Positions 9,228 to 20,952 are shown, counted from the first letter of the stretch. The stretch is DNA of 64,000 bases from Hydrangea macrophylla (GCA_033977485.1 CM066994.1:28780637-28844636); one strand, 5' to 3'. Notes: generated by a model from the sequence alone, not told the origin. Translations and numbers: made by a program.

Positions 9228-11597
9228 CTAGGAACCCCTTACTTCTTTTTCATTCCGTGGTGGTGTCATTTCTAGGATTGCCTTGATCTTGGAGGGATCC
9301 ACCTCTATCCCCCTTTGTGTGATGAGAAAACCCAGGAGTTTACCGGAGGTTACGCCGAAAGTGCATTTCTTTGGATTCAACCTCATCTTGTATTTGCGCA
9401 ACCTTTCGAAGAACTTTTTCAGCGCTACCAGGTGCCCTTCTCTGTCCTTGGATTTCACAATCATGTCGTCTACGTACACTTCTACCTCCTTGTGAATCAT
9501 ATCATGCAGCAGAGTGGTGGCAGCTCTTTGGTAAGTCGCCCCCGCGTTCTTGAGTCCGAAAGGCATTACTCTATAGCAGTAGGTTCCCCAAGGGGTGGTG
9601 AATGTCGTCTTTTCCCAATCTTCTGGCGCCATTAGAATCTGATTATACCCTGAGAAGCCATCCATGAATGAAAGTAGCTCATGTCCAGCAGTGTTGTCCA
9701 CCAAGACATCAATGTGGGAAAGCGGGAAGTCATCCTTGGGACTGGCTTTGTTCAGGTCATGGAAGTCAACGCACACACGAACTTTTCCATCCTTCTTCGG
9801 GACTGGCACGATATTGGCAATCCATTCCGGATACTCGGTGACAATGATGAATCCTGCCTTGAACTGTTTCTCTACTTCTTCTTTAACCTTGAGTGCCCAT
9901 TCTGGTCTCATGCGCCTCAGTCTCTGCTTGACGGGTTTAGAATTAGGGAGGAGAGGGATATGATGTTGGACAATGTCGGGATCGACCCCAGGCATGTCTT
10001 CGTAAGACCAAGCAAAAACGTCTTTGAATTCTTTTAGCAAGAGAGTCAATTTTTCTTTTTCTTCTTTATTAAGAGTTGAGACAATTTGTACAATTTGTGG
10101 ATTATCTGTTTCACCTAGGTTAACTGATAAAGTATCCTCGATTATTTCATAAGCAGGTGGTTTTTCAATTAGTTGCTTAAGTTCGATTGGGAGATCCTCG
10201 GAGGGATCTGTGCATTCACAAGTGTTAGACACAGAGGAGTAAGCAGAATCGTCTTTCATTTCATTCATGACAAGTGAAGTGACTACATTGGACAGTGGTG
10301 GGCTTACAGCAGCCGACTCTGGTACAGACTCGATAATTGGTAGTACAGACTCCGGGGGGATAGGGGATTGGGAGACACAGATAGATGACTCTACAGCCTG
10401 GTTGCTCAGACCCTCCTCAGTTGGCTTGATCTGATCATCTTGGCTCTTGGCCCTCTCTTCTTCCTTCTCCTCAGCGGATTCTTCCCACATTTCCTTGATG
10501 GCTTCAGTGTCCAGGTATTTCAACCAGTCTTCCTCCGGGGTCTTCTCAACTTCTTCGGGATAGAACGGGTCTTGATATGGGGGCCTTTCGTAGTCCGCGA
10601 AGATTTCAAGCCCGGGGTTCCTTTTCCCGGTGGTTTGATGGACCCAGGGTTCAGGGAACCCGAAGTAGGGGAAGTCATCCCCTTCTTTTATGAACTGTCC
10701 ATTCAGAGTCTTGCGGTATGGTGGTAGACCCATTACCCTTTTCTTCCATGGCCTCTGTAGCTCGACGTCTTCTTCAGTGGGCTTATACCCCAACCCGAAA
10801 GTGCCTTGTTGCCCTTTGACCTGCGGGAACTCCCGAATTCCTTGCTGGCGTCGACCCAATCCCATTCCGGGGAAGTAGTTCATCTTGCGGACAATGTTGA
10901 CAACTGCGAAGAGGACCTCAGGGAACCTATCTTCGTCATTGATCACGTGAATTTCTTCCATGAAAAATCCTCCAATTTCTCCTTCTTCCAGCTCAGGTAT
11001 TTGGACTTCAAAAATGGGAGCGTAATTTGGGAAGGCTTCGTTACCCCAACTATTACCGAGGATGATCTTTACTTCCTTCTCATGAATGTACTTGATCATT
11101 TGATGCACAGTGGATGATACGGCTTTGTTGGCATGCAGCCAGGGCCTCCCAATCAGCAAGTTGAACGAGGCAGGTATGTCCATGACTTGAAAGACTTCGG
11201 TGCTTGCCAAAGATCCTACCCGGATTTGTAGAGAGACAGTCCCCATCACATTTCTCCTAGTGTTATCATAGGCCCTCACGGATTGCACAGATGGCGTGAT
11301 GTCAAGGATATTAACCCCCAAAGCAGTGGCAGTCCTTAGGGCACAAACAATTAAGGCAGAGCCCGTATCGACCAGACAAAACGGCACCTGCTGCTCCTTA
11401 CACCTGACAGTGATGTACAATGCCTTGTTATGTGCGGATCCTTCTGGTGGCAGGTCCTCATCGGAAAATGTAATGATCGGGTCGGGGGCAAGTGCGCCCA
11501 AGAAAGCTATCATGTCCTCCGGTGCGGCATCGATAGGAACTTCAATCCCAGCCAAAGCATTCAACACGGCTTGCCTATGTTTGTAAGATGTCACCAT
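9228..11597 (-). CDS. Tat protease and reverse transcriptase (789 codons)
   Basis: The frame opens in the same phase as gag, separated from it by one TAG. An aspartic protease follows, with active site D-T-G-S near residue 78. Next is a G-patch-like glycine-rich stretch (F-P-G-M-G-L-G) near residue 245, then a low-complexity acidic linker. The reverse transcriptase has F-M-D-G-F-S-G-Y and the catalytic Y-V-D-D box near residue 700. The frame ends in a frameshift just after the RT thumb, so the RNase H region is out of frame. Protease and RT residues look intact. The frame is long for such an old copy, which suggests the damage is moderate in age. Confidence 0.92.
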   Translation of the reverse strand: MVTSYKHRQAVLNALAGIEVPIDAAPEDMIAFLGALAPDPIITFSDEDLPPEGSAHNKALYITVRCKEQQVPFCLVDTGSALIVCALRTATALGVNILDITPSVQSVRAYDNTRRNVMGTVSLQIRVGSLASTEVFQVMDIPASFNLLIGRPWLHANKAVSSTVHQMIKYIHEKEVKIILGNSWGNEAFPNYAPIFEVQIPELEEGEIGGFFMEEIHVINDEDRFPEVLFAVVNIVRKMNYFPGMGLGRRQQGIREFPQVKGQQGTFGLGYKPTEEDVELQRPWKKRVMGLPPYRKTLNGQFIKEGDDFPYFGFPEPWVHQTTGKRNPGLEIFADYERPPYQDPFYPEEVEKTPEEDWLKYLDTEAIKEMWEESAEEKEEERAKSQDDQIKPTEEGLSNQAVESSICVSQSPIPPESVLPIIESVPESAAVSPPLSNVVTSLVMNEMKDDSAYSSVSNTCECTDPSEDLPIELKQLIEKPPAYEIIEDTLSVNLGETDNPQIVQIVSTLNKEEKEKLTLLLKEFKDVFAWSYEDMPGVDPDIVQHHIPLLPNSKPVKQRLRRMRPEWALKVKEEVEKQFKAGFIIVTEYPEWIANIVPVPKKDGKVRVCVDFHDLNKASPKDDFPLSHIDVLVDNTAGHELLSFMDGFSGYNQILMAPEDWEKTTFTTPWGTYCYRVMPFGLKNAGATYQRAATTLLHDMIHKEVEVYVDDMIVKSKDREGHLVALKKFFERLRKYKMRLNPKKCTFGVTSGKLLGFLITQRGIEVDPSKIKAILEMTPPRNEKEVRGS

Positions 11598-11603
11598 AAT
11601 ATC

Positions 11604-13559
11604 CTACATCGAGAGATGTGCTTGGGTCTTCTTTAGCTGCTTTATCAACTCATTATCTTCCTCGATGATCTCGTCCATCTTACCCTTCCCTTTGTCCTTG
11701 ACTGGACCTCTCTCGGTTGCATCGGCGGCGGGCTGTGGAGGCTGATAATGACGGCCTGACCTGGTTAGGTGATCAATTTCGGCAGGAGTGGGTCCTTCTA
11801 CAGTCCCGTCTTTCTTGAACCAATCACAATCCGTCCCCACAAATGGTTTTTCGGGCTCGTCCCAGATAGAAGCGTCACTTTCTTTGTCGGGATCATACCA
11901 TTTGAGGTCTACCACCCCTAGGTCATGCTCCTCTAGGAAGAACAAGTCTTGCTCATCGCCTAGCTGTTGCAGCCATTCGTCATTCTCTCCTCTGATCAGA
12001 TGAATTCCCTCAGAATCCGGGATGTCAATGAGGGGCAAGGGTTGTCCTAGGGGGGTGATATAGGCAGCAGGGTTGAAGAATATAGGGTTGGACTCGATGA
12101 GGTTGACATTTTGGTGGTTTGGTAGGGGATTTTGGGTGATATGGGGCTGCTTCGGGGGTGGCTCGATGATATTCTGGTCAATGAGGTCTTGAATATCATG
12201 GCGGAGGTACATGCAATCATCAGTGTTATGGCCGGGGGCTTGGTGGTAGGCGCATCTTTTAGACATATCGCAGTTAGGTGGGGGTGGGGTATTTCGAGGC
12301 TGGAGGAGTTGGAGATGGCCTTTTTTGAGGAGGCGGTCTAAGGCTGAGGAGAGAGAGATTTCTAGTTTGGCGAAATTGCGAGGGGGCTTTTTCTGGAAAG
12401 GGCGGTTGGAGGGATTTGGCTGGGTGGAGAGTTGGTATGGCCTTGGAGGGTATGCCATGGGTTGGCTACTAAGGGCATTGACATCCGGGGGATTCCGGGA
12501 GTAGTTGGGCCTTCTTGGTTGACTCGGAGGGTCTTCCCTTTTGATCTTTCCTTCCCTGATAGCATCTTCGATTCGGGTTCCGACTTCAAACAATTCCTCA
12601 AAGGTGGAGATGGACTGGTAGAATAATTTCTCATGGTAGAGTGGCTGTAGATTCCGGATTAGCACTCTCACCTGTTCTTTCTCAATCGGTCGGTGGGTCA
12701 TTTGGGCTACCTTGTTCCTCCATCTTCTCAAAAATGCAGCAAAGGATTCATTGTTGCTTTGTCGGGTCGTTTCCAAATCCCTTATAGTGACATCCAGCTC
12801 CTGGTTGTAAGAGTAATGATTGACAAAAACTCGAACGATATCTTCCCAGGCCCGGGTCTTGGAGGCTTCCAAGGTTGAGAACCATGATAGTGCAGATTTC
12901 GCCAGAGTTTGTGGGAACAACATTGCAATGTGCTCGTGGGTGCAACCCATGGACTGGAAGATACTCATACATAGCTTCACGTGGCTTTTCGGATTCCCAG
13001 TTCCATCAAAACGATCGATGGCAGGCATTTTGAAGTTCTCCGGCAGTTTCAACTTGACAGGCTCAAAGAGGCCTTCCAGGTCTAGCATGTAATCATCGAT
13101 TCCCTTGCTTTTTCTCAGCACGCTCTCCAGTTTGTCGACCTTGTCCATTTTCTCTTGGAGCTTCTTCTCGTACGTAAGCGGTGGGACCCCTTGAAACTAG
13201 TTTTCCTCCCCATTATTCTCATGTAGAGGAGGTTCAAACCCTGGTGGCGAAAACCCAGGTGGAGGTTGTGGCTGCTGCTGCTTCAGTTCTTCCATGAACT
13301 TCAGGACTTGGGCTAGACTGTTGGACTGTTGGCTTATAGTTGCTCCCAACTCGGTAACCTTGTTTTCCAACTCTTCTCTATTCATGCTGAAGCGGGCTGT
13401 CGGAGTGATTCTGACCAAACGATTATCTGAACTTCTGGTCCACGACGAGGATTCCGGCTGCTGACCTTGGGAATCTATACTGACCTGACAGATTTTGAGA
13501 GAAAGGGGTGCATCAGATCCTGACAGTGATGACTTTTGGGCAGACAACGATAGTGACAT
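11604..13559 (-). pseudogene. Tat gag polyprotein, interrupted by in-frame TAG
   Basis: Two open stretches (13559-13197 and 13148-11604) are in one frame, separated by a TAG at 13197-13199 with open codons after it. The first holds a Ser-rich head, a coiled-coil-like segment (E-E-L-E-N-K-V-T-E-L-G) and a Pro/Gln-rich tail. The second holds the retrotransposon gag (capsid) domain and a zinc-knuckle-like C-A-Y-H...G-H...C motif near residue 305. It ends at TAG 11604-11606, in frame with protease only two codons later. Gag and pol may normally form one chain, or the stop may be a readthrough site; the sequence alone cannot tell. Confidence 0.85.
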
Positions 13560-14631
13560 GGACTGACTCGGGACAGTGCGTGCAGAGAGATGGGAATGAT
13601 GTATGCATGGGTGACAAGCATGCGGATGTAAGCCCTAATCTATATGATGCCCCTATTTCTAACAGATAGCGGTTAAGCAATTAAGGTCCTAACCATATAG
13701 AGTGTGCCAATCTTACTTTCCAGTACGATCACCAAGGGATAACAGGGATTTCCAGGGTTTACGGAGGATTCTAAGAAGGACTGGGCATTCTTGGTTGATT
13801 TGGACAGAGTTTTTGGGAGAAAACGGGATATCCGGGTACAGTTTTGAGCAGAGTTTCCGAGAGACACTGGTTAATACAGGTATATCTGGGACATCTGGAC
13901 AGAGTTTCTGGGAGAAACTGGTAAGTACGGTTATATCTGGGATATCTGGACAGAGTTTCTGGGAGAAACTGGTAAGTACGGTTATATCTGGGATATCTGG
14001 ACAGAGTTTCCGGGAGACACTGGTAAGTTTGGTTACAGTGATCGTACTTTCTAGCAGGTTTTCATACTCCTATGTCTCAAGACCGACAAGCAAGGTTTGC
14101 GGTGTATATCTTTGCGAGCATGGAGCAGACATCCTTGTCATGATGCTTAGGCAGGTCAACTCAATGTGATCACATGTGAGTGATTGCCTTGGGAATCATA
14201 AAAAGGAGGTCCTATTCTATGCCACATAAGCATCTACACAGCGCAGGTAATCCCGCCAGGGCATACAGCAGTTATATCATATTGTCCTATCTGAAAAGAT
14301 AAATGAACAGTCCTATGAAAGGTTCTACAGGAATCTATATGCAAGGGTTGGGTTTAGTCAAAGAGGGTCTGTTGACGAGAGTTCCAATATACCGTCAGAG
14401 AGACAGTACGGAGGTTTTTACTCTTTTTGATATACCTTGGAAGGTACAGTATCAATGGTGACTTATGCCCTGGCACAGCAAGACCTGAACAATGTCAGCG
14501 CCGCGTTTCAGACACAGTCGGAGGGGGGAAATGCAAGAGTGCAATGCGGTGAACCAAACACAGTAAAAAGATGATTTTAAGGATGCTTCTTATGAGTCAA
14601 ACCTCTGTATTATTTTGTTTTAAAATAAAAA
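13560..14631 (-). other. Tat 5' leader between primer site and gag
   Basis: No conserved gene is seen. The leader contains a 51-bp tandem repeat (13795-14035). A plus-strand frame through that repeat has no family resemblance. An untranslated packaging or leader function is the likely role. Confidence 0.6.
13795..14035. repeat. 51-bp tandem repeat in Tat leader
   Basis: CTGGACAGAGTTTCTGGGAG recurs with exact 51-bp spacing at about 13897, 13948 and 13999. A more divergent copy is near 13800. The unit is 17 codons long, so frames stay open through it without coding. Confidence 0.85.
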
Positions 14632-14649
14632 TCCCCAGCAGAGTCGCCA
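14632..14649 (-). other. Tat primer binding site
   Basis: On the minus strand the 18 bases are TGGCGACTCTGCTGGGGA, the arginine-tRNA-type primer site typical of Ogre and related Tat elements. It starts 3 bp after the LTR end. Confidence 0.9.
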
Positions 14650-16894
14650 GATTGTGGATATCGGGATTCCACCGCTTTTGTTTTGTTTGCTTTGAAACTT
14701 GTTTGAAATTTGATTTGAAAAAGAGAGAAAAGATGGTCTGTTGAAAACAGATACAGAGTCGCCACTTGGTCTTTAAGGAACCAAGAAACCTAATTTTGAC
14801 TCACCCAAGCAGATAAGGGCACCGGCCCTTCATCACCAAAGAACTTGGTTCGGGGTTTTGGTACGAGAGAGGAAGGAGCCTTTGTCGCGACTAAAACACC
14901 CTCAACTCGCCCCGTCTTTCGACAGACCTCAATTAGCATCCAAATAATCATCTTATACTATGTTTGGTTCAACAAATAATACTATGATAGTATATTACAT
15001 CACATAAGAGAATTTGAAATGGAAGATCTAAAGATAAGATATCATTCATAAGATCTAAGCCAAATATCACACAATGCAAAGTGAAAGATCACACAAATAA
15101 ACCTAGGAAAAATCGTCTAATCATGTATCAAATAATCAAGACTTCCTAATCTAAAAGGGGACATGAATTGTTCTCGAAACAAATAAATCAAAGAAAGTAA
15201 AATATGCTTAGCAAGCTAGTATGATGCATGTTAATTTTGAGAAAAGAAGATTTCTCAATCCTCGGGACAGATGAGAAAGGACGATTAGATCGAGGGGAAA
15301 CATGAACATGTGATCATGATCATTCCTTATAATCTTCTTAGATTAGGAGTTATAAAAACCCCAAATCTTTGCATGGATGCAATGCATGTATCTAGAATGT
15401 GCCAAGGTTGTAGTGTGCTTTGTGTTCATGAATTCCTAGAATGACTTAGAGGCCTAAAAATATGTATGAATGGATGAATGAAATCAACATGGGATATGTA
15501 CAAATGTAGTATGAACTACTTCCTAAGATATAAACTAATTTGGAATGCATATAAGCATCAAATCAAAGAATGAAAGTTAAGGTATACTTGCTGTGAATAG
15601 TGGACAGAACAGTAGCATCATCTTTGGAAAATTGAAAAGAGAGGTTAGGAAAGTTTTCAATGCATGATTTGTTATGGCGATGTTCCTTATTGTGTCTAGA
15701 ATGCAACCCAAAAAGCCAATCCTTAATAACTATCACAGATTGAAAGAAATCACATAAACAACAGAGGTCACTCAGAAACAGAGTTCGTACTGTCGACTGA
15801 AATGTTAGAAAATCTTAGAAAATGAAAACGAATGATCTAGAGGCCCATTTTATACAGAAAGTTTCCTAAGACATTGAAGTTTAAGGGAAAAATAAGTTAG
15901 GACCACCCTTTTGGAAAAGTTTTCTAGAAAAGAGGTCGTAAGTTGACCTAGCTGCTGTGACAGCAAAAACAGAATGTCTGGAAGGAATGTTGGGATCCAA
16001 ATGGACCATTTCCAAGTACTTCCAAGTCAAACCAAAAATCATGGGTGTTCCCCAATGAGTTAGGAAGACTTTCCAAGTGGCCTTGCATCCATATGTTGAG
16101 TATTGAGTCCTAGGAAAATCTTTGAACTCAACTCACTCACTGTTTTGATTCATTATTTTGAAGATTTTGAGAAAACAAAGTTTTGTTTCTTGAAACCAAA
16201 ATGAGAAGGATTGAGAGGGGTTTTGAAATAGATGTTTTGAAAGCATATTTTCAATACTCAATAAGGATTATAGCCACTCAAAATGTCAACATCAAACTCA
16301 TCATCAAGAACCTCCAAGATTGTTGGAGAGATTTATTTTATTTTTGAACATAACTTCAATACATTCCAAGAATACCTTGGAAGTATTGAGGTTATGATCA
16401 TCATCTATCAAACATGTTTTTGAGGTCAAGAGCTATTATCCATAAGGATTCACTCACCCCAAACTTCATGTCATCACTTAGATGATGATGAACTAGTAAG
16501 TAAATAAAGAAAATCAAAAAGAAATGGGATAAGAAGAGATGAACAATAAATAAACAAGCAAGTAGATAATGATCAATAGATGATAGTCATGAAGCATGAG
16601 ACTTGTAGATTGGTGTTTCACTCATATGTAATGACACTAGACATGGAAGAAGCTTCCATTCTCTTGAATGCTCACTAAAAATGGTGGTTGGGAGTATTGA
16701 ATGTTGAAGTAAATAGGAGTAATGAAGTAAAAACAAAGTTAGAACTCACTTTTTGTTTTGAAAAATCAAAGAAGAAGCTTCTTTTCTCTCTACTCTAACC
16801 TTATCTCTACAACTTTCTCTCCCAAACTTTTGGCTTTTAATTAATCAAAATGGGACCACAAAACAAATTACAAAAATACACTGTTCTGGAGGGG

Positions 16895-16956
16895 AGTGCC
16901 GCGGTGGCACTGGGCCACTGCTGCGGCGGCAGTGGGCCAGTGCCGCGGCGGCACTG
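16895..16956. promoter_or_regulatory. Triple GC-rich palindromic module in LTR
   Basis: It has the same three near-palindromes in the same order as 2176-2237, with only a few differences. On the element's sense (minus) strand an AT-rich stretch with TGTATTTTTG follows within about 25 bp, where a core promoter could lie. Function is inferred from position. Confidence 0.45.
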
Positions 16957-17454
16957 CTCCTCCCTTCGTCCATATAATGCTGTTTAGGCCCCCTGAAGTT
17001 CCGGTATTCGCGAAAAGGCCCTATTTCGTCCGAAATTCACAGAAAATGCGTACGAACTCCAAATTGGGATTGTGATATACCGTTGGAAAGGTAATGGAGT
17101 CTACTTTACATAAAAAATAGTTCTGGGACAGGTCACTTTGAAAAGTTTTGCGGTATTTGCGATAAAAGCCGATTTAATCGCCTTTGGAAATTCATAATAA
17201 ATTCGTTTTAAATCCAGGAATTATGTGCAATATACCGTTGGAAAGCTATTGACCTCTAGTATCTATGAAAAATATTTTTAAATTGTTTCGGCGCCCAGGT
17301 TCCAAAGTCAAATTTCGGTTAAACTGGTCAAACTTGGGATTCCCGGGAAGTTTTGGAAACCTCCGGGAGTTCCCGGGAGCTGATGTTTTCGCTCGATTTT
17401 CTTTTGGAACTTGTTTTAACACTTTTCTCATGATTTAAAATGATTCTGGTGAAT

Positions 17455-17525
17455 TCGGACGATTTCAGTCAAACTTGGTCAAACCTGGTCAAACCTAGTC
17501 AAACCTTGGTCAAACCGGTCAACAG
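17455..17525. repeat. GGTCAAACC minisatellite in LTR
   Basis: Five loose copies of a 10-12 bp unit (GGTCAAACCT, AGTCAAACCT and similar) follow one another within the LTR, flanked by two related GGGAGCTGA blocks. Confidence 0.75.
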
Positions 17526-18075
17526 GGACTTTCCGGGAACTTTCGGGACTTCTAAGGGTCTTTGGGAGCTGACGATTTCACCCGATTTCTCTTAAAAACT
17601 CATTTTATCGCTTTTCTTATGACATAGCATGTTTTCAGAACTTTGGGACCAATTCTGGGAGTTTTTCGAGATTTTTGGTCATTCTGAGCATTCCGAGAGA
17701 TGGAGCTGACTTCCGAGAGTCCTTTTGGGTCTTTTGCGATCATTGTGAACCACCAAGCTATGGGTCTCCTAAATCTGGTAGCCGACAAAATGGGGTGTCT
17801 ACACCACCTAACTAGTTTAAAGATGTATAGGCCATCTAAAATATTTTTAAAGTAACGTAAAAGGCCCATTTAAAATGTGGGACTCTGTTAAAATGATATG
17901 TTGTGCAAAGAAATGGTTTGAAGGCTTGATTATGTTAGGGAAATGTGTAGGCACCCCTAAACATCCCTTAAAAGGGTTACCATGCTACTTTGATGTCATA
18001 TCAACTTTTATGTTAAGTGAAAATATAATTGTATCAGAAAAAAATTGTTTGGTGCGACCGAACCCCTCGTGGACT

Positions 18076-18120
18076 GCCTACGTATCTCAAGTCTGATCGA
18101 GAATCAGGTCATGCGTAGTT
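18076..18120. repeat. CTACGTA...CGTAG motif, diverged copy
   Basis: GCCTACGTATCTCAAG, then GAATCAGGTC and ATGCGTAGTT, matching 6689 and 6800. It lies outside the LTR of the first Tat element, so it marks an independent member of the group. Confidence 0.75.
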
Positions 18121-18339
18121 TTTCCGTTTCTCGGGAGAAGTTAAAAAGTAGTTTAGTCGTACTCAAGGCAAAAAGGTGAAATGTGGTGCTAGTTATACTC
18201 GTGGTGAGCTAACAAATGTGGTTAGGGAACTTTAGCCTTCGACAACGTGGTCCCTAATTTTGATTGAAGATGTGGCGAGGCTAGGACTTTGAGTGCAGAG
18301 CTGCATTGTCCCAAGCTTTAGCCAAATGTAATTATTTTG

Positions 18340-19075
18340 AAAATGTGGGACTTAGTCCCAAAATTTGAAAATGTGGGATTTAATCCCATAATTGATTTTG
18401 AAATAGTGGCTTTGATTTTCCTGTCTAGATTGACAAGAAGGGAAGTGAAGTGTGTTGTAGCCGGGAACTTTAGCCTAGGACGGCATAGTCCCGACCTTTT
18501 GATTTTTCTGTCTAGATTGACAAGAAGGGAAGTGAAGTGTGTTGTAGCCGGGAACTTTAGCCTAGGACGGCATAGTCCCGACCTTTAATCGGAAGTGTGG
18601 TGTAGCCGAAAACTTTAGCATTTGACGGCATAGTTCTAAACTTTAACCAAAAGTGTTTTGTTTTGAAAGTGCAGGAATTAGTCCAATAATCTTGAAAAAG
18701 TGGATATGATCTCAAGTATTTTGAAAGTAGGGAAATGATCCCAAGTATTTTGAATGTGGGGGAAAGTGTTTTAAAAGTGTGGGAAATGGTTCCAATTGAT
18801 TTAAGTGAGTGATTTAAAAGTATGAGAATGATTTTGAAAAATGATTTGAAAGTGTGGGATTTATTCCCAATATTGATTTTGAAAAGTGATTTGAAAGTAG
18901 GGAACCTAATCCCAATGTTTATTTTAAAAAGTGAGTTAAAAGTGTGAGATTTAATCCCAAGATTTATTTTGAAAGTGATTGGAAAGTGGGGGATTTAATC
19001 CCATGATTTATTTTGAAATGTGGGACTTAATCCTGGAATTAGTTTTGAAAATGTAGGTTTTACTCACAGAATAGA
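18340..19075. repeat. Array of TGGGACTTAGTCCCA-type palindromes
   Basis: About ten copies of an imperfect palindrome (TGGGA-YTTAR-TCCCA) recur every 30-45 bp, joined by TTTTGAAA linkers. Clear examples are near 18344, 18373, 18854, 18941 and 18988. The array resumes after CACTA-1 at 36306-36480. Confidence 0.8.
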
Positions 19076-19317
19076 TTTGCAAACACTACAACAAATCTAG
19101 TTTTTTGCCATGCGCGGGTGCGTGGCTAATAGCAAAATGTGCATGGCTAAAAGTATTTGCCATGAAGTCCGCGCGTCGCATGATCGTGCGGTAAAGTGGG
19201 GTAATGAATAAATTTATGCAACGCAGTCAACGCGTTGCGAATATTATTTTTAATAGTGACGCTCTCAAGCGTGGCAACCGCAAACGCGTTGCTAATAAGT
19301 GTCTTACTTAACAAAAA

Positions 19318-20946
19318 TGGGATTAAATTGCATATTTATAGTGTATTACGTGGTATTTTATGCATACTTTTATCCCCAAAGTCCCTATATTTAGGTGTAT
19401 TCTACTAACAATGTTCTTTTTATTGTGTTAATGCTAAAACACATGTTTATGCGTTGTTTATAGGTATTAGAATGTAATTCAATGAAGTGGAGCTAGAGAA
19501 AAGTGTTTCTGGTGAAGAGAACAACAAAAGCAGCTGAGAAAACGCCAATTTTGACAATGAAGACTTCAGATTTGGAAGATTTTCCCAGAAATACAAAATG
19601 TAGATCTATGAGTTACTGTCGTGTGGCCGTAAACGGGAGGCCAATCCGAGGTTCGAGTGAAAAGTTATGGCCATTCTCCCATCGGTGCGCAGAGCTGTCA
19701 AAATCAGAGGAGTTCAAGCCCTTGAGCAGAGTTCAATCGATTGAGAGTTCGATCGATCGAACTAAGCTCGATCGATCGAACTTTAGTTCCATCCAAAAGT
19801 TGCATAAACTCTGCAGGAGCCCTATATATGTCGTTTTGACGCCAGACTAAGGGAGGACGCTCCAGAATGCGAAAAACAGCAGTTTAGGGTAGTTTTAGGG
19901 TTAGATTAGGAGTAGATTAGGTTAGATTCATCTTTTTCTTCCTCTTTTTCATTAATATATTGAAGATTATTGAAGATTCAAGTTGGTTTCACGGTTATTA
20001 CAAGTTTATTTCAGATTATTTCCAGGTTTTTCTATTCCTTTATCGTATTTGATTGTTAATTGATATAGTTATTATGATTGTCTTAGTTTACTATTGCTGT
20101 ATTAATTTAATTATGTTTCCGTAGTTTAGACGTTGGGAATATGTGATGAAATATTGATTCCCAACCTTTGCCATGCAATCTCTAGAAAACTTGGGCTCGA
20201 TCGATCGAAGGTATTTCGATCGATCGAACCAGAGCCATAGTCAAGCGATCGAAGGCATTTCGATCGATTGAAGGATGATGCTGTCAGATCGATCGAGAGC
20301 GCTTCGATCGATCGAACTTGCTAATTCTTGAGATAATTCTTTTAAGTATTCCATGACTTTCTATTTTAGAAATTTGTCATCAAATTGTCCCTATAAGCTC
20401 AGTTTGTCACAACAGTTTTTAGAACTTAAAGCCTTAAGGCCTTTTCTTCAATGACTTTTGAAAACCACTTTGAATGCTAACACCATTTAGAGTGCAAGTA
20501 ATAACCATTGTTTTAAACCGTCTTCCAAGTATTTTAAATCAACTGTGATGATGTAGTCCCGGTCATGAAAGGGCTACTGATTCTGTATCTTTAGAAAAAT
20601 ACGGAATACTGAAGAGGAGTGAACTCCATCGAGCATTAATGAGTATGCATGGTAGATGGTTAGGATCAATGTGGATTCTTGTGTTTCCAACACCTTTAGT
20701 TTATTAATTTAATTAGTTATGTTTCTTTATGCTATAGTTTGCTATTTAGTTTAAGTTAATTAATTAGAATTCGTGGAACCTCCACTTCTATATTCTTATT
20801 TTCTTTTCTTTTGCTTTAGGTTATAACTTAGTATATATTTTTCCTTTTCCTTCCATGTGGGATCGACCTAGACTTATCCTGCATTACTTGCACGATCACC
20901 TACACTTAGGTGTTACACAAGAGCGCACAACTTTTTAGTCGCGTCA
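19318..20946 (+). repeat. 5' LTR of Athila-like element
   Basis: It is almost collinear with 24853-26767 and ends GTCGCGTCA before the primer site. It contains two clusters of TCGATCGATCGAA palindromes (about 19735-19790 and 20195-20325). A short frame (19503-19850) recurs in other copies because the LTR is conserved, not necessarily because it codes. Confidence 0.88.
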
Positions 20947-20952
20947 AGTTTT

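Larger units (their letters stand above)
1..17803 (-). mobile_element. Tat-lineage Ty3 LTR retrotransposon, 3' LTR outside window
   Basis: Read on the minus strand the order is 5' LTR (17803 to 14653), primer binding site, leader, gag, protease-RT, RNase H, a second RNase H of the archaeal-like type, then integrase. The second RNase H domain and the arginine-tRNA-type primer site are marks of the Tat clade (Ogre, Retand, Grande). Downstream of integrase lie two genes on the opposite strand, a known architecture of this clade. The coding region has at least three in-frame stops and three frameshifts, so this copy is dead. No left LTR is recognisable in bases 1-2400, so the element is longer than 17.8 kb. 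The 5-bp target duplication cannot be tested because the left end is missing. Confidence 0.9.
14653..17803 (-). repeat. 5' LTR of Tat element, about 3.15 kb
   Basis: On the minus strand it starts TGTAGACACCCCA (at 17803) and ends CCACA (at 14653), followed by the primer site. Internal features are the GC palindromic module (16895-16956), GGTCAAAC minisatellite copies (17455-17525) and internal partial duplications. An example is the phrase ATATACCGTTGGAAAG, found near 17079 and again near 17231. The CCGGGA...GGGAGCTGA block near 17340 recurs near 17535. The partner LTR is outside the window, so age cannot be measured. Confidence 0.88.
17804..19083. mobile_element. Left part of a second Tat-like element, non-coding
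   Basis: This carries the CGACCGAACC...CTACGTA...GCGTAGTT block (18050-18120) that also occurs downstream of integrase in the first Tat element. It continues into palindromic repeats and is cut at 19083 by CACTA-1, resuming at 36306. A 120-bp direct duplication ending in GGCATAGTCCCGACC lies at about 18418-18583. I see no gene. Confidence 0.7.

Noticed and set aside
19503..19850. Protein-coding gene in the LTR, because a similar frame occurs in three copies
   Set aside because: All copies are LTRs of one family, so shared DNA explains the shared frame. One copy is shortened, and no start context or domain supports coding.
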